A stretch of 64,000 nt of DNA from Mycobacterium sp. PS03-16 (GCF_004570325.1 NZ_SPQO01000008.1:1-64000); one strand, 5' to 3'. Shown: positions 46,657-56,313, numbered from the stretch's first letter. Program-made: numbers and translations. Notes: generated by a model from the sequence alone, not told the origin.

Positions 46657-47601
46657 TCAGCTCCACAGCGTGACATGAACTTTGGGCTTGAACCGGGTCA
46701 CGCCCACGCCTGTGCCCCGGATCATCGCCTGGGTGCAGCGCGGCGTGGTGATGAACCGGACGAGCTCCGAGGCGGCCGGTTGCCGCGCGGACGGCGACAG
46801 TGTCGAGGCGTACCAGTCCCCGTCGGCCTGCAGCCCCGGTCCCTTGATCTGGACCAGCCGCCCGGACGCGAGGTCCTTCGAGACCGCGAAACCGATGGTC
46901 AGCGTCACACCGTCGGCGCGCTGCACCTCTTCCAGCGCCGCCGCGTCGCTCTGGAAGATCCGCTGCCGGGTCTCCGGCACCTGCAACGCACGCAGCATGG
47001 TCGCGACCTCGCCGTCGGCGCTGCCCGCCGACGGACCCAGGAACCAGTGTGCGTCGCGCAGCTGCGCGGGGGTCGGAATCCGCTGTCCCGCAGCGGCGAC
47101 GGCGATGATCTGGTACTTGAGGAAGGGGCGGATCACCACCGCGGGACCGGGGTCGTTGGGGGCCGGGCCGAGCGTGATGTCGACCGCCCGGGACTCGATC
47201 AGGTCACGGAAGCGGCTGGCCGGATGCACCGACAGCTCGACCGACAGGTCGTCGGCGCGTGACGAGAACAGCTCGATCAGGCCGGGAGCCGCGTGCTCGG
47301 CGAACGACGCGGAGGCGGCGATGCGCAGCAGTCGTCGGCCGTGCGCGGCCTCGGTCACCTCGATCGCCGTCTGCTGCTGCAGGCCCAGGATCTCGATGGC
47401 CCGGCTGGCCAGCCGCAGACCGCCCGGCGTGAACGCCAACCCCGCCGCGGTGCGGCTGAACAGCGGATCGTCGAGTTCTTTGCGGAGCTGTGCGACATGC
47501 ATCGAGATGCCCGCATCGGACATGCCGAGTTCCTCCGCGGCGGCGTGGACGGAACCCAGCCGCACCACCGCGGAGTAGGCCCGAAGCTGAGCCGGTGTCA
47601 C
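46657..47601 (-). CDS. LysR-family regulator of the CO-dehydrogenase cluster
   Basis: The protein has 314 residues. The LysR HTH occupies residues 1-60 (MTPAQLRAYSAVVRLGSVHAAAEELGMSDAGISMHVAQLRKELDDPLFSRT), followed by the periplasmic-binding-like effector domain. It diverges from the XdhC gene with only 37 bases between starts, so one binding site can serve both. The same LysR-XdhC-cox order is found around Rv0377-Rv0373c in M. tuberculosis. The inducer is unknown. Confidence 0.88.
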   Translation of the reverse strand: MTPAQLRAYSAVVRLGSVHAAAEELGMSDAGISMHVAQLRKELDDPLFSRTAAGLAFTPGGLRLASRAIEILGLQQQTAIEVTEAAHGRRLLRIAASASFAEHAAPGLIELFSSRADDLSVELSVHPASRFRDLIESRAVDITLGPAPNDPGPAVVIRPFLKYQIIAVAAAGQRIPTPAQLRDAHWFLGPSAGSADGEVATMLRALQVPETRQRIFQSDAAALEEVQRADGVTLTIGFAVSKDLASGRLVQIKGPGLQADGDWYASTLSPSARQPAASELVRFITTPRCTQAMIRGTGVGVTRFKPKVHVTLWS

Positions 47602-47638
47602 GGGGGCAGCCTACGGCGGGCGGCATAGATTGGGCGGC

Positions 47639-48811
47639 ATGAGAGATGTGCTGGGCGACGTGTTGGCAGTGTGGCGCGCCGGCGGGACCGCGGGCCTGGC
47701 GACGGTGGTGCGCACCTTCCGCTCGGCACCGCGCCAGCCGGGTGCCGCCATGGTGGTGGCCCCCGACGGCACGGTCAGCGGATCGGTGTCGGGCGGCTGC
47801 GTGGAGGGTGCGGTCTACGAGCTGGCCGGCGAGGTGGTCGCCTCCGGCAGCCCGGTGCTGCAGCGCTACGGCGTCAGCGACGATGACGCCTTCGCGGTCG
47901 GGCTGACCTGCGGCGGCATCCTCGACGTCTTCGTCGAACCGGTATCCCGCACGGCGTTTCCCGCTCTCGCCGCCGTCGCCGCCGACATCGACGAGCACCG
48001 TCCGGTCGCGCTCGCGACCGTGATCGCACATCCGGACCCGCAGTGGCTGGGGCGGCGGCTGGTGGTCCGCCCGGACGACCACCCGGAGCCGGTGGCCGGC
48101 ACCCTCGGCTCGCCGCGCGCGGACGCCGCGGTCACCGACGACGCGCGGGGCCTGCTGGCCTCGGGCCGCAGTGAGGTGCTCACCTTCGGGCCGGACGGGC
48201 AGCGCCGCGGCGTCGGGATGGAGGTGTTCGTCGCGGCCTACGCGCCGCGCCCACGAATGCTGGTGTTCGGGGCGATCGACTTCGCCGCCGCCGTCGCCCA
48301 GCAGGGCTCCTTCCTCGGCTACCGGGTGACCGTGTGCGACGCGCGTGCGGTGTTCGCGACGCCGGCCCGGTTCCCGACCGCCGACGAGGTCGTCGTCGAC
48401 TGGCCGCACCGCTACCTGGCCGCCCAGGCCGACGCCGGGCTGCTCGACGCCCGCACCGTGGTCTGCGTGCTGACCCACGACCCGAAGTTCGACGTCCCGC
48501 TGCTCGAGGTGGCGCTGCGACTGCCCGCACTCGGCTACATCGGGGCGATGGGGTCGCGCCGCACCCACGACGACCGCATGGCCCGGCTGCGCGAGGCGGG
48601 ACTCACCGACGACGAACTCGCGCGGCTGTCAAGCCCGATCGGACTGGACCTCGGCGCGCGGACCCCCGAGGAGACCGCGGTGTCGATCGCCGCCGAGATC
48701 ATCGCGGGGCGATGGGGCGGCACCGGCCGCCGGCTGTCCGAGACGGATGGCCGCATCCACCACGAACAGGGCGCCGGCAGCGAGTTCAGTGATCACTTAA
48801 GTCGCTATTGA
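47639..48811 (+). CDS. XdhC/CoxI-family molybdenum-cofactor maturation protein
   Basis: The protein has 390 residues, starting at ATG 47639. TAGATT (47626-47631) seven bases upstream indicates a leaderless transcript. The N-terminal XdhC_CoxI domain has GSVSGGCVEGAVYE and LTCGGILDVFVEP. A C-terminal Rossmann domain has RMLVFGAIDFAAAVAQQGSFLGY and the end motif SPIGLDLGARTPEETAVSIAAEIIA. XdhC binds and sulfurates the molybdopterin cofactor before insertion into xanthine-dehydrogenase-family enzymes; here it serves the CO dehydrogenase coded just downstream. Confidence 0.88.
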   Translation: MRDVLGDVLAVWRAGGTAGLATVVRTFRSAPRQPGAAMVVAPDGTVSGSVSGGCVEGAVYELAGEVVASGSPVLQRYGVSDDDAFAVGLTCGGILDVFVEPVSRTAFPALAAVAADIDEHRPVALATVIAHPDPQWLGRRLVVRPDDHPEPVAGTLGSPRADAAVTDDARGLLASGRSEVLTFGPDGQRRGVGMEVFVAAYAPRPRMLVFGAIDFAAAVAQQGSFLGYRVTVCDARAVFATPARFPTADEVVVDWPHRYLAAQADAGLLDARTVVCVLTHDPKFDVPLLEVALRLPALGYIGAMGSRRTHDDRMARLREAGLTDDELARLSSPIGLDLGARTPEETAVSIAAEIIAGRWGGTGRRLSETDGRIHHEQGAGSEFSDHLSRY

Positions 48812-48865
48812 CGGCGCTGTCAGCACGACCGACACTGAGGCCTCGACGATTGTGAGGGCCATCAC

Positions 48866-49738
48866 ATGCAGGTTCCCGGGCCATTCGAATACGAACGCGC
48901 CACCAGTGTCGACCACGCGATCGGTCTCCTCGATCGCCTCGGCGACGGCGCCCTGATCGTCGCCGGCGGGCACAGCCTGCTGCCGATGATGAAACTGCGG
49001 ATCGCCAACCCCGAATACCTGGTCGACATCAACGACCTGACCGACCTCGACTACATCGCGCGCGACGCGACGCAGATCCGGATCGGCGCGATGACCCGCC
49101 ACCGCACGGTGCTCGAATCGTCCGACCTCGCCGCGACATGCCCGATCTTCGCCGACGCCGAACGGGTGATCGCCGACCCGGTGGTCCGCAACCGCGGCAC
49201 CCTGGGCGGGTCGCTGTGCCAGGCCGACCCGGCCGAGGACCTGACCACGGTGTGCACCGTGCTCGGCGCGGTCTGCGTGGCCCGCGGACCGTCGGGCCGG
49301 CGCGAGATACCCATCGACGACTTCCTCGAGGGACCGTACGAGACGTCACTGGCGCACAACGAGATCCTCGTCGAGGTTCGCATCCCCGTGCGCCCGCGGA
49401 CGTCGAGCGCCTACGCGAAGGTCGAGCGGCGGGTCGGTGACTGGGCGGTCGCGGCGGCGGGTGCGGCGGTGACCCTCGACGGCGACACGATCGTCGCCGC
49501 CCGCGTCGGCCTCACCGCCGTCAACCCCGACGCCCAGGCGCTGGCCGCCGTCGGCGCGGCGCTCACCGGGCGGGCCGCCACCGAGGACACCTTCGCCAAC
49601 GCGGGGCGCCGCGCCGCCGAGGCCTGTGACCCGGTCTCCGACATGCGCGGCAGCGCTGACTACAAGCGCCACCTGGCGTCGGAACTGACCGTCCGCACCC
49701 TGCGCACCGCGGTGGCGCGCGTCCGAGAAGGAGCCTGA
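48866..49738 (+). CDS. coxM: CO dehydrogenase medium (FAD) subunit CoxM
   Basis: The protein has 290 residues, starting at ATG 48866. The FAD-binding PCMH fold shows LIVAGGHSLLPMMKLRIANP (pyrophosphate loop) and RNRGTLGGSLCQADPAEDL (second FAD loop), then the CO_deh_flav_C domain. It passes electrons from the iron-sulfur subunit to the quinone pool. It is first of coxM-coxS-coxL, the gene order of form I carbon-monoxide dehydrogenases; coxS follows after four bases. Confidence 0.93.
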   Translation: MQVPGPFEYERATSVDHAIGLLDRLGDGALIVAGGHSLLPMMKLRIANPEYLVDINDLTDLDYIARDATQIRIGAMTRHRTVLESSDLAATCPIFADAERVIADPVVRNRGTLGGSLCQADPAEDLTTVCTVLGAVCVARGPSGRREIPIDDFLEGPYETSLAHNEILVEVRIPVRPRTSSAYAKVERRVGDWAVAAAGAAVTLDGDTIVAARVGLTAVNPDAQALAAVGAALTGRAATEDTFANAGRRAAEACDPVSDMRGSADYKRHLASELTVRTLRTAVARVREGA

Positions 49739-49742
49739 GCAC

Positions 49743-50321
49743 ATGCACGTGACCATGTCCGTCAACGGCGAATCGGTCAGCGCCGACATCGAGCCCCGTA
49801 TGCTGCTCGTGCACTTCCTGCGAGACCAGTTGCGGCTCACCGGAACCCACTGGGGCTGCGACACCAGCAACTGCGGTACCTGCGTCGTGGAGGTCGACGG
49901 CGAGCCGGTCAAATCGTGCACGATGCTGGCCGTCATGGCGGGCGGTCACAGCGTCCGCACCGTCGAGGGGCTCGAGGTCGACGGCACGCTCGACCCGGTG
50001 CAGGAGGGGTTCATGCAGTGCCACGGCCTGCAGTGCGGCTTCTGCACGCCGGGGATGATGATCACCGCCCGTGCCCTGCTGGACCGCAACCCCGACCCCA
50101 CCGAAGCCGAGATCCGCGAGGCGATCTCCGGACAGATCTGCCGGTGCACCGGCTACACCACGATCGTGCGGTCGGTGCAGTGGGCCGCCAGACACGCCAA
50201 TGGCGGCCGGACCGTCGAACCGGGCCCGGACGCTGACGATTTCGCGCCGCAGGCGCAGACCGACGACACCCTCGGCCCGGTTGCGGGCGAGCACCTCGTC
50301 GAGACGGGAGGCGCATCATGA
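49743..50321 (+). CDS. coxS: CO dehydrogenase small (2Fe-2S) subunit CoxS
   Basis: The protein has 192 residues, starting at ATG 49743. An N-terminal plant-type [2Fe-2S] site (GCDTSNCGTCVVEVDG with a further Cys in VKSC) and a C-terminal four-helix [2Fe-2S] domain (CHGLQCGFCTPGMM and CRCTGYTTIV) give eight ligand cysteines. A tail of about 35 residues beyond the second cluster (NGGRTVEPGPDADDF...) is longer than usual. The coxL start overlaps its stop by four bases. Confidence 0.95.
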   Translation: MHVTMSVNGESVSADIEPRMLLVHFLRDQLRLTGTHWGCDTSNCGTCVVEVDGEPVKSCTMLAVMAGGHSVRTVEGLEVDGTLDPVQEGFMQCHGLQCGFCTPGMMITARALLDRNPDPTEAEIREAISGQICRCTGYTTIVRSVQWAARHANGGRTVEPGPDADDFAPQAQTDDTLGPVAGEHLVETGGAS

Positions 50322-52708
50322 CCGCGGTCGACGAACGCCCGGAAGCCCTCGAGGACAACGACAAGAAGCCGTGCGGCTACGGCCGGATGCTCCGCAAGGA
50401 GGATCCCCGGTTCATCCGCGGCCGCGGCAATTACGTCGACGACGTGCAACTGCCGGGCATGCTGCACCTGGCGATCCTCCGGTCGCCGTACGCGCACGCC
50501 CGGATCAGCAGCATCGACGTCTCCGCCGCGCAGGCCCATCCCAAGGTCAAGGCCGTCGTCACCGGCGCCGACCTGGCCGAGAAGGGCCTGGCATGGATGC
50601 CGACCCTGTCCAACGACGTACAGGCGGTCCTGGCCACCGACAAGGTGCGCTTCCAGGGTCAGGAGGTGGCGTTCGTCGTCGCCGAGGACCGTTACTCCGC
50701 GCGCGACGGTGTCGAGCTCATCGACGTCGACTACGAACCGCTGGACCCCGTCATCGACGTCCGCCGGGCCCTGGCGCCCGACGCGGAGGTGATCCGCACC
50801 GACCTCGACGGCAAGACCGACAACCACTGCTTCGACTGGGAGACCGGCGACGCCGCGGCCACCGAGGCCGCGTTCGCGCACGCCGACGTCGTCGTCAAGC
50901 AGGAGATCGTCTATCCCCGTGTGCATCCCGCGCCGATGGAGACCTGTGGTGCGGTCGCCGACCTCGACCCGGTCAGCGGCAAGCTCACGCTCTGGTCGAC
51001 GACGCAGGCGCCGCACGCGCACCGCACCCTCTACGCCCTCGTCGCCGGTCTGCCCGAGCACAAGATCCGGGTCATCTCCCCGGACATCGGCGGAGGGTTC
51101 GGCAACAAGGTGCCGATCTATCCCGGTTACGTGTGCGCGATCGTCGGGTCGCTGCTGCTCGGAAAGCCGGTCAAATGGATGGAGGACCGCAGCGAGAACC
51201 TGACCAGCACCGGATTCGCCCGCGACTACATCATGGTCGGGGAGATCGCGGCCACCCGCGACGGCAAAATCCTGGCCATCCGCTCCAACGTGCTGGCCGA
51301 CCATGGTGCGTTCAACGGCACCGCGGCGCCGTCGAAGTACCCGGCCGGCTTCTACGGCGTGTTCACCGGCAGCTACGACATCGAGGCGGCCTATTGCCAC
51401 ATGACCGCGGTGTACACCAACAAGGCACCCGGCGGGGTGGCGTACGCCTGCTCGTTCCGGATCACCGAAGCCGTGTACTTCGTGGAGCGGCTGGTGGACT
51501 GCCTGGCGCACGAGCTGAAGATGGACCCCGCCGAGCTGCGGTTGCGAAACCTGCTGCGCTCCAGTCAGTTCCCCTACATGTCGAAGACCGGCTGGATGTA
51601 CGACTCGGGCGACTACGAGACCACCATGCGCAAGGCCATGGACATGATCGGCTACGACGAGCTGCGCGCCGAACAGAAGGAGAAGCGGGCCCGCGGAGAG
51701 CTGATGGGCATCGGGATGGCCTTCTTCACCGAGGCGGTCGGAGCCGGCCCGCGCAAAGACATGGACATCCTCGGCCTTGGCATGGCCGACGGCTGCGAAC
51801 TGCGTATCCACCCCACCGGGAAAGCCGTGGTTCGGCTGTCGGTGCAGACCCAGGGGCAGGGCCACGAGACGACGTTCGCCCAGATCGTCGCCGAGGAGCT
51901 CGGCATCCCACCCGACGACATCGACGTCGTGCACGGCGACACCGACCAGACGCCGTTCGGACTGGGCACCTACGGCAGCCGCTCCACACCGGTGTCGGGT
52001 GCGGCCGCCGCGCTGGTGGCGCGCAAGGTGCGCGACAAGGCGCAGATCATCGCGTCCGGCATGCTCGAGGCGTCGGTCGCCGACCTGGAGTGGGACAAGG
52101 GGTCGTTCCACGTCAAGGGCGACCCGTCGGCATCGGTGACGATCCAGGACATCGCGATGCGCGCCCACGGCGCCGGTGACCTGCCCGAGGGCCTGGAAGG
52201 CGGTCTGGACGCGCAGGTCTGCTACAACCCGTCCAACCTGACGTATCCGTACGGCGCCTATTTCTGCGTCGTCGACGTCGATCCCGGCACCGCGGTGGTG
52301 AAGGTGCGCCGGTTCCTCGCCGTCGACGACTGCGGGACCCGGATCAACCCGATGATCATCGAGGGTCAGGTCCACGGCGGCATCGTCGACGGCATCGGTA
52401 TGGCGCTGATGGAGATGATCGCGTTCGATGAGGAGGGCAACTGCCTGGGCGGCTCGCTGATGGATTATCTGATCCCGACCGCGGTCGAGGTACCCGATCT
52501 GGAGACCGGATTCACCGTCACTCCGTCCCCGCACCATCCCATCGGCGCCAAGGGCATCGGCGAATCGGCCACGGTCGGCTCGCCGCCTGCGGTGGTCAAC
52601 GCCGTCGTCGACGCGCTGGCGCCGTTCGGTGTCCGGCACGCCGACATGCCGTTGACCCCCTCGCGGGTGTGGGAAGCCATGCAGGGCCGGCCGACTCCGC
52701 CGATCTGA
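50318..52708 (+). CDS. coxL: CO dehydrogenase large (Mo/Cu) subunit CoxL, form I
   Basis: The protein has 796 residues, starting at ATG 50318. It is the catalytic subunit of aerobic CO dehydrogenase. The loop AYACSFR at 375-381 is the diagnostic form I motif (AYxCSFR), whose Cys carries the copper of the Mo-S-Cu centre; form II homologues have AYRGAGR instead. Other molybdopterin contacts include IGGGFGNKVPIYPGY, the GQGHETTFAQIVAEELG block and the C-terminal catalytic Glu in KGIGESATVGSPP. The strain is therefore predicted to oxidise CO, as several mycobacteria do, as an energy supplement at low growth. Confidence 0.96.
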   Translation: MTAVDERPEALEDNDKKPCGYGRMLRKEDPRFIRGRGNYVDDVQLPGMLHLAILRSPYAHARISSIDVSAAQAHPKVKAVVTGADLAEKGLAWMPTLSNDVQAVLATDKVRFQGQEVAFVVAEDRYSARDGVELIDVDYEPLDPVIDVRRALAPDAEVIRTDLDGKTDNHCFDWETGDAAATEAAFAHADVVVKQEIVYPRVHPAPMETCGAVADLDPVSGKLTLWSTTQAPHAHRTLYALVAGLPEHKIRVISPDIGGGFGNKVPIYPGYVCAIVGSLLLGKPVKWMEDRSENLTSTGFARDYIMVGEIAATRDGKILAIRSNVLADHGAFNGTAAPSKYPAGFYGVFTGSYDIEAAYCHMTAVYTNKAPGGVAYACSFRITEAVYFVERLVDCLAHELKMDPAELRLRNLLRSSQFPYMSKTGWMYDSGDYETTMRKAMDMIGYDELRAEQKEKRARGELMGIGMAFFTEAVGAGPRKDMDILGLGMADGCELRIHPTGKAVVRLSVQTQGQGHETTFAQIVAEELGIPPDDIDVVHGDTDQTPFGLGTYGSRSTPVSGAAAALVARKVRDKAQIIASGMLEASVADLEWDKGSFHVKGDPSASVTIQDIAMRAHGAGDLPEGLEGGLDAQVCYNPSNLTYPYGAYFCVVDVDPGTAVVKVRRFLAVDDCGTRINPMIIEGQVHGGIVDGIGMALMEMIAFDEEGNCLGGSLMDYLIPTAVEVPDLETGFTVTPSPHHPIGAKGIGESATVGSPPAVVNAVVDALAPFGVRHADMPLTPSRVWEAMQGRPTPPI

Positions 52709-52709
52709 C

Positions 52710-53480
52710 ATGAGTTCGGCGACCGCGATGCAGGACCGGGCGCAGCAATTGCTGCGCGCCAGGACCCCGTTCGTCCACGCGACGGTGGTCCGCGCGCAAC
52801 CGCCGACGTCGGCGCACCCCGGCGACGAGGCGATTCTGTTGTCCGACGGCACCATCGAGGGTTTCGTGGGCGGCGAGTGTGCGCAGAACTCGGTGCGCAA
52901 GGCGGCGCTCGGTGCCCTGCAGGCGGGCGAGAGCGTGCTGCTGCGGGTGCTGCCGGACGGTGACGTCCACTTTCCCGAGGCCCCCGGTGCGTGTGTGGTC
53001 GTCAACCCCTGCCTGTCCGGGGGCGCGTTGGAGATCTTCCTGGTGCCGCAGGTGCCCGCACCGTTGATCCGGATCTGCGGGACGACGCCGATCGCCGCCG
53101 CGCTGGGTGACCTGTGCGGCCTGCTCGGCTACGAGGTGACCCGCGAGGGCCCGCTCACCGATGCCGCCGCGGTCGTGATCGCGAGCCACGGCGGTCCGGA
53201 GGGCGAGATGATCCGTGCCGCACTCGATGCCGGCGTCGGCTACATCGGCCTGGTCGCCAGCCGGGTCCGCGGCGGCGCCGTGCTCGACGGGATCGGTCTG
53301 TCCGGTGCGGAGCGGGCGCGGGTGCACACCCCGGTCGGGTTGCCGATCGGCGCCCGGACCCCGGGCGAGATCGCGGTGTCGATCATGGCGGAGATCATCG
53401 CGGCGATCCGCTCCGGGGACCGGCCGCAGCCGGTGACCGCCGCACCGCCCGAGCACCACTGCGCGGCGCATGGCCACTGA
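52710..53480 (+). CDS. Second XdhC/CoxI-like maturation protein
   Basis: The protein has 256 residues, starting one base after coxL. It has an XdhC_CoxI-like N-terminal part (EGFVGGECAQNSVRKAAL, where the first copy has GSVSGGCVEGAVYE) and a Rossmann part (ICGTTPIAAALGDLCGLLGYEV) with the conserved ending VGLPIGARTPGEIAVSIMAEIIA. It is shorter than the upstream XdhC because a central segment is missing. The His-rich C terminus (PEHHCAAHGH) could bind metal, which would suit copper handling for the Mo-Cu site; that is speculation. It resembles CoxF/CoxI genes in other cox clusters. Confidence 0.82.
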   Translation: MSSATAMQDRAQQLLRARTPFVHATVVRAQPPTSAHPGDEAILLSDGTIEGFVGGECAQNSVRKAALGALQAGESVLLRVLPDGDVHFPEAPGACVVVNPCLSGGALEIFLVPQVPAPLIRICGTTPIAAALGDLCGLLGYEVTREGPLTDAAAVVIASHGGPEGEMIRAALDAGVGYIGLVASRVRGGAVLDGIGLSGAERARVHTPVGLPIGARTPGEIAVSIMAEIIAAIRSGDRPQPVTAAPPEHHCAAHGH

Positions 53481-54357
53481 GCCGGCCTTCGCCGACGTCG
53501 CCGACGTCGTGACGCGATTCGACCGATACGACTACCTCCTCGACACCGGCACCGCCGCGGCGGTGTTCCTCGCCACGACGCTCGAGCGGCCGCTGCTGCT
53601 GGAGGGCGAACCGGGCGTCGGCAAGACCACCGCCGCCAAAACCCTTGCCGCCGTGCTGGGTACGCCGCTGGTCCGGCTGCAGTGCTATGAGGGTCTGACC
53701 GCGGGGGAGGCGCTCTACGACTGGAACTACCAGCGCCAATTGCTGGCCATCCGATTGGCCGAGGCGCACGGTGACCACATCACCGAAGCCGACCTCTACA
53801 CCGACGCCTATCTCGTGGACCGGCCCGTCCTGCACTGCGTCCGCCACCCCGGACCCCACCCGCCGGTGTTGCTGATCGACGAGATCGACCGTGCCGACGA
53901 CGAATTCGAGGCGCTCCTGCTGGAGTTCCTCGGCGAGTCGAGCGTCACCGTGCCCGAGATCGGCACGTTCACCGCCCGGCGACCGCCGGTCGTGGTGCTG
54001 ACCTCCAACCGCAGCCGGGATCTGCACGACGCACTGCGGCGGCGCTGCGTGTATCACTGGATCGACTACCCGCAACCCGAACGCGCCGTCGCGATCCTGC
54101 GCCGCACCGTACCGGGAGCCACCGCGCCGCTGATCGAACAGGCCGCCCACTTCGTTGCGGCGGTCCGCCACTTGGACCTCGACAAACCGCCGGGCGTCGC
54201 CGAGACGATCGACTGGGTGGCCGCGCTGGTCGCGCTCGGTGTCGGCGAGCTCGTGACGGCGGGCGAGAGCCTGCTCGCCGGGCTGGGCACGCTGGCCAAG
54301 ACACCCGACGACCGCGACCTGCTGCGCGACGCCCTCGCCGAGCACAGTTGGACATGA
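53470..54357 (+). CDS. coxD: CoxD, MoxR-type AAA+ ATPase
   Basis: The protein has 295 residues; ATG 53470 overlaps the previous gene by 11 bases. Walker A is GEPGVGKT at 46-53, Walker B is LLIDEIDRADDEFEALLLEFL and sensor 1 is VVVLTSNRSRDLHDAL. In Oligotropha, CoxD is the chaperone ATPase that assembles the [Cu-S-Mo] centre of CO dehydrogenase with CoxE and CoxF. It is followed by coxG and coxE here, so the maturation set is complete. Confidence 0.88.
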   Translation: MATEPAFADVADVVTRFDRYDYLLDTGTAAAVFLATTLERPLLLEGEPGVGKTTAAKTLAAVLGTPLVRLQCYEGLTAGEALYDWNYQRQLLAIRLAEAHGDHITEADLYTDAYLVDRPVLHCVRHPGPHPPVLLIDEIDRADDEFEALLLEFLGESSVTVPEIGTFTARRPPVVVLTSNRSRDLHDALRRRCVYHWIDYPQPERAVAILRRTVPGATAPLIEQAAHFVAAVRHLDLDKPPGVAETIDWVAALVALGVGELVTAGESLLAGLGTLAKTPDDRDLLRDALAEHSWT

Positions 54358-54394
54358 CGTTGGACATGACGTTGAACAGGACAGAAGGGGACCG

Positions 54395-55087
54395 ATGAAG
54401 ATCGCCAACGAATTCACCGTCAGCGTGCCGATCGAGCGCGCCTGGGACGTGCTGACCGACCTCGACCAGGTGATCCCGCTGATGCCCGGCGCGTCGATGA
54501 CCGGACACGACGGCGACGACGTGCTGGGCAAGGTCAAGGTCAAGGTCGGCCCGGTCACCAGCGAATTCAGCGGCAAGGTGCACTTCGTCGAGCAGAATCG
54601 CGCCGAACACCGCGCCGTCATCGACGGCCGCGGCAAGGAGGCCCGCGGCACCGGTAACGCCGCCGCGACCGTCACCGCTCAACTGCACGACGCCGGCGAC
54701 CACACCCGCGTCACCGTCGACACCGACCTGAAGATCGTCGGCAAACTCGCGCAGTTCGGCAGCGGGATGCTGCAGCAGGTGTCGGAGAAACTACTGGGCC
54801 AGTTCGTCGAATCACTCGAGGCCAAGCTGGCGGGCGAGAGCGCGGCGATCGCCGAGCCGAGCCCGGTCCCGGCCACCACGGCCACCACGGCCACCGCGAC
54901 CACCGCGACCACCGCGGCCGCCGAACCGCCCGGACCGGTCGCGGCACAGCCGCAGGCGGAGCCGCCACCGATCGACCTGCTCGAACTCGCCGGCGGCGGC
55001 GCGGTGAAGAAGTACGGTCCGCCCGCGGCCGCGGTGCTGCTGCTCCTGGTGGTGCTGGCGGTTCTGCTGTGCCGACGGCGGGGATGA
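54395..55087 (+). CDS. coxG: CoxG, SRPBCC-fold membrane-anchoring protein
   Basis: The protein has 230 residues, starting at ATG 54395. Residues 1-145 form the CoxG/SRPBCC domain (MKIANEFTVSVPIERAWDVLTDLDQVIPLMPGA onward). A low-complexity Ala/Thr linker (TTATTATAT) and a single C-terminal helix (AAAVLLLLVVLAVLLC) follow, ending in RRRG. CoxG anchors CO dehydrogenase to the inner face of the membrane, allowing quinone delivery. Its stop overlaps the coxE start (ATGA). Confidence 0.87.
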   Translation: MKIANEFTVSVPIERAWDVLTDLDQVIPLMPGASMTGHDGDDVLGKVKVKVGPVTSEFSGKVHFVEQNRAEHRAVIDGRGKEARGTGNAAATVTAQLHDAGDHTRVTVDTDLKIVGKLAQFGSGMLQQVSEKLLGQFVESLEAKLAGESAAIAEPSPVPATTATTATATTATTAAAEPPGPVAAQPQAEPPPIDLLELAGGGAVKKYGPPAAAVLLLLVVLAVLLCRRRG

Positions 55088-56277
55088 CCACACCGCTGCT
55101 GCTGCGCGGCGTCGACCTCGCGGCGTTCGCCGTCGCGCTGGTCGCGCGCCTGCGCCGGTCCGGTGCGCAGGTGTCGGCCAGCGGCCCAACGCAGTTCGTG
55201 CAGGCGATCCAGCGGCTGCGACCCCGCGGCCGCACGGAGCTGTACTGGGCGGCCCGGTTGACGCTGATCGATCGCGCCGACGACCTCGAGACCTTCGACG
55301 CCGTGTTCAACGTGGTCTTCGGCGACGCGGTGCTGGGGCTCGATCCGCCGGCACGCAGGCAGCGAGCCGCCGAACCCGTGGCGCCCGCGGCAGGCGTCAC
55401 GGTGGGCCACGGACCGCCACTGGAGGCCAACGGGTTGCCATGGGTCACCCGACCCGCATCGATGACCGCCGCCGAGAGCGCGGATGCCACGGTCACGCTG
55501 CCCGACGTGCTGCCGAGCCGCATCGCCGCCCGCGCCGACGAACCGTTCGACCGCTTCGACCCCGACGACCTGCGCCAGTTGGGCGAGTGGTTATCAACGG
55601 CGGCCACGCAGTGGCCGCGCCGACGAACGCTGCGTCGTCACCCACACCACCACGGCGACCGGATCGACCTGCGCCGCACCATCCGCGCCTCGCGCAGTAC
55701 CGGTTTCGAGACGGTGCGGCTGACCCGTACCCGGCGCCGCCGGCGCGCCCGCCGCATCGTGCTCGTCTGCGACGTCAGCCGCTCCATGCAGGCCTACGCG
55801 ACGGTGTACCTGCACCTGATGCGCGCGGTGCTGATGCGGCCCGGTCCGCTGCGGCCCGAGGTGTTCGCATTCTCGACATCGCTGACCCGGCTCACGCCGG
55901 TGCTGTCCCATCGCTCAGCGGAGGTGGCGCTGGCGCGGGCCAACGCGACGGTGGCGGACCGGTTCGGCGGCACCCATGTCGGCCGCAGCATCGCCGACCT
56001 GGTGTCCGGACCGCACGGCGGCACCCTGCGGGGTGCGGTCGTCGTGATCGCCTCCGACGGCTGGGACAGCGACGGCCCCGAAACGCTCGACCATGCCCTG
56101 GCACGGGTGCGCCGCCGGGCGCACCGGCTGCTGTGGCTCAACCCCCGGGCCGCCCTGCCCGGATTCCAGCCGCTGGCGGCCTCGATGGCCGCCGCGCTGC
56201 CGTACTGCGACCGCCTGCTCCCGGCCCATTCCCTGTCCGGGCTGCAAGAGTTGTTCGACGCGCTCGCCGAACTCTGA
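55084..56277 (+). CDS. coxE: CoxE, VWA-domain maturation protein
   Basis: The protein has 397 residues; ATG 55084 is coupled to coxG. The CoxE-type N-terminal helical part is followed, after an Arg-rich stretch, by a von Willebrand A domain with MIDAS signature VCDVSRSMQAY (DxSxS) at about 235-245 and a conserved later DGWDSDGPETLDHAL. It acts with CoxD in loading copper and sulfur into the active site. It is the last gene of the cox run. Confidence 0.88.
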   Translation: MTTPLLLRGVDLAAFAVALVARLRRSGAQVSASGPTQFVQAIQRLRPRGRTELYWAARLTLIDRADDLETFDAVFNVVFGDAVLGLDPPARRQRAAEPVAPAAGVTVGHGPPLEANGLPWVTRPASMTAAESADATVTLPDVLPSRIAARADEPFDRFDPDDLRQLGEWLSTAATQWPRRRTLRRHPHHHGDRIDLRRTIRASRSTGFETVRLTRTRRRRRARRIVLVCDVSRSMQAYATVYLHLMRAVLMRPGPLRPEVFAFSTSLTRLTPVLSHRSAEVALARANATVADRFGGTHVGRSIADLVSGPHGGTLRGAVVVIASDGWDSDGPETLDHALARVRRRAHRLLWLNPRAALPGFQPLAASMAAALPYCDRLLPAHSLSGLQELFDALAEL

Positions 56278-56313
56278 CGACTCGACCGGTACCGCGCGTC
56301 GACCGCAGGTGCC

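Noticed and set aside
50153..53005. A 950-codon leftward frame across coxL
   Set aside because: It mirrors coxS, coxL and the second XdhC-like gene, all of which have clear family motifs on the + strand.
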